A DNA stretch of 5,250 nt. Source: CAZHWT01 sp964536215. Its GTDB lineage: Bacteria > Patescibacteriota > CAZHWT01. Below the pieces are notes generated by a model. It saw only the letters and a list, made by a program, of their open reading frames with translations, had not been told where the DNA came from and did not search any database. Shown in pieces: positions 4,767 to 5,250 of this stretch. Position numbers and translations under genes: made by a program. The stretch's first letter is position 1. Each line of letters begins with the position of its first letter. The DNA is taken from contig CAZHWT010000057.1 in assembly GCA_964536215.1 (NCBI GenBank), positions 1-5,250 of the forward strand, in the 5' to 3' direction.

Positions 4767-5250
4767 GATCCACGCTCCTGCAATCGCTTCCAGCGTTGCT
4801 GCACAACAGCCGGATCGCGGTCAATCACCGCACCGATAGCTGCCCACGTCTCCCCACGATCTCGCATATCAACTAGAATGCTGTCTTCCTGGGCAGTGAA
4901 GCGGCGTAGTGGACGACGGAATATTCGCTGCTTGTGTGCGGGCTGGACAAACTTCTCGAGGTCGGATTCGAGAATACGAGAGCCTTTACAGCCGTAATGG
5001 CGCCCTGGCAATAGTCCCTTCCAGAGCCAACGGCGTACGGTTCCCGGTACGACAAGACAACGCTCGGCAGCCTCATCAATGGTCAAGAACCTCACCTGCG
5101 CCCGCCTCTGCACATACTCGTGGTAGCGCTCATCGACGAGTTCGGGTTCCCAGAGATGCCAATAGCGCTCATCTTCGAGAAAGGTGATCAAGGCCTCATC
5201 AGAGATTACCCACGGCGCATGGAGCGTCGCTTCATCTCGCCTGGCGTGAA
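4763..5250 (-). CDS. Two-domain DNA-binding protein: excisionase-like HTH plus Myb/SANT-like domain (start uncertain, probably partial)
   Basis: The frame has no stop from 4763 to the right edge, and its only candidate start codon is TTG at 5191, which has no well-spaced ribosome site. The gene therefore either starts at that TTG (142 aa) or extends beyond the window. Counting from the TTG, residues 35-82 form an excisionase/MerR-like winged HTH: FLTIDEAAERC, then PGTVRRWLWKGLLPG, a basic wing, and ILESDLEKFV. Residues 98-138 resemble a Myb/SANT tri-helix: FTAQEDSILVDMRDRGETW, then the RDPAVVQQRWKRL helix with W116 and W134. A basic linker (KQRIFRRPLRR) joins them. Both halves are DNA-binding folds, so a transcription factor or recombination directionality-type protein is likely. 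Its stop overlaps the Xre start (ATGA), which fits a paired regulatory module. The specific target is unknown. Confidence 0.8.
   Translation of the reverse strand, partial: HARRDEATLHAPWVISDEALITFLEDERYWHLWEPELVDERYHEYVQRRAQVRFLTIDEAAERCLVVPGTVRRWLWKGLLPGRHYGCKGSRILESDLEKFVQPAHKQRIFRRPLRRFTAQEDSILVDMRDRGETWAAIGAVIDRDPAVVQQRWKRLQERGS

Noticed and set aside
1..5250. CRISPR array, tRNA or insertion sequence
   Set aside because: I looked for these because of the Csf1-like gene but saw no regularly spaced direct repeats, no cloverleaf-like sequence and no transposase frame or terminal inverted repeats.

Overview
This window is a solid block of leftward (minus-strand) genes with essentially no non-coding DNA. 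I read it as part of the early or replication/regulation region of a tailed double-stranded DNA phage or prophage; a phage-like plasmid or integrative element is possible. The marker genes behind that view are a Mu-Gam-like host-nuclease inhibitor, an orphan N4/N6 DNA methyltransferase, a stand-alone VRR-NUC nuclease, a DUF2493/SLOG protein, two DNA-binding regulators and several very small proteins. No structural, lysis, integrase, tRNA or rRNA gene is visible. The DNA looks moderately GC-rich, a little above half by eye. The host cannot be fixed from this sequence alone; the layout would suit a phage of a bacterium such as an actinobacterium or chloroflexote, but that is a weak inference.

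In the direction of transcription (right to left): (1) a protein joining an excisionase/MerR-like helix-turn-helix to a Myb/SANT-like domain (4763 to the right edge, probably partial); (2) an Xre-family regulator (4368-4766); (3) a possible 45-residue ORF coupled to it (4234-4371); (4) a small zinc-binding protein (3930-4250); (5) a beta-class DNA methyltransferase (2863-3933) that contains a perfect 15-bp inverted repeat; (6) a VRR-NUC nuclease (2522-2866); (7) a 46-residue membrane protein (2385-2525); (8) a DUF2493/SLOG protein (1972-2388); (9) a 91-residue helical protein (1715-1990); (10) a Gam-like protein (1102-1704); (11) a 29-residue membrane peptide (1020-1109); (12) a 116-residue acidic protein (673-1023); (13) a four-cysteine zinc-finger protein resembling Csf1 of type IV CRISPR systems, cut by the left edge (1-673).

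Almost every junction is a stop/start overlap: seven ATGA, one TGATG, three longer overlaps and a single 10-base gap. The block is therefore probably one polycistronic, translationally coupled unit. The likely division of labour is regulation at the right end, DNA modification, nuclease and nucleotide-sensing functions in the middle, and protection of phage DNA ends (Gam) towards the left. The most interesting item is the Csf1-like gene at the left edge. Whether Cas7/Cas5-like partners or a CRISPR array follow it cannot be seen here. The next is the overlapped methyltransferase / VRR-NUC / membrane peptide / SLOG cassette.
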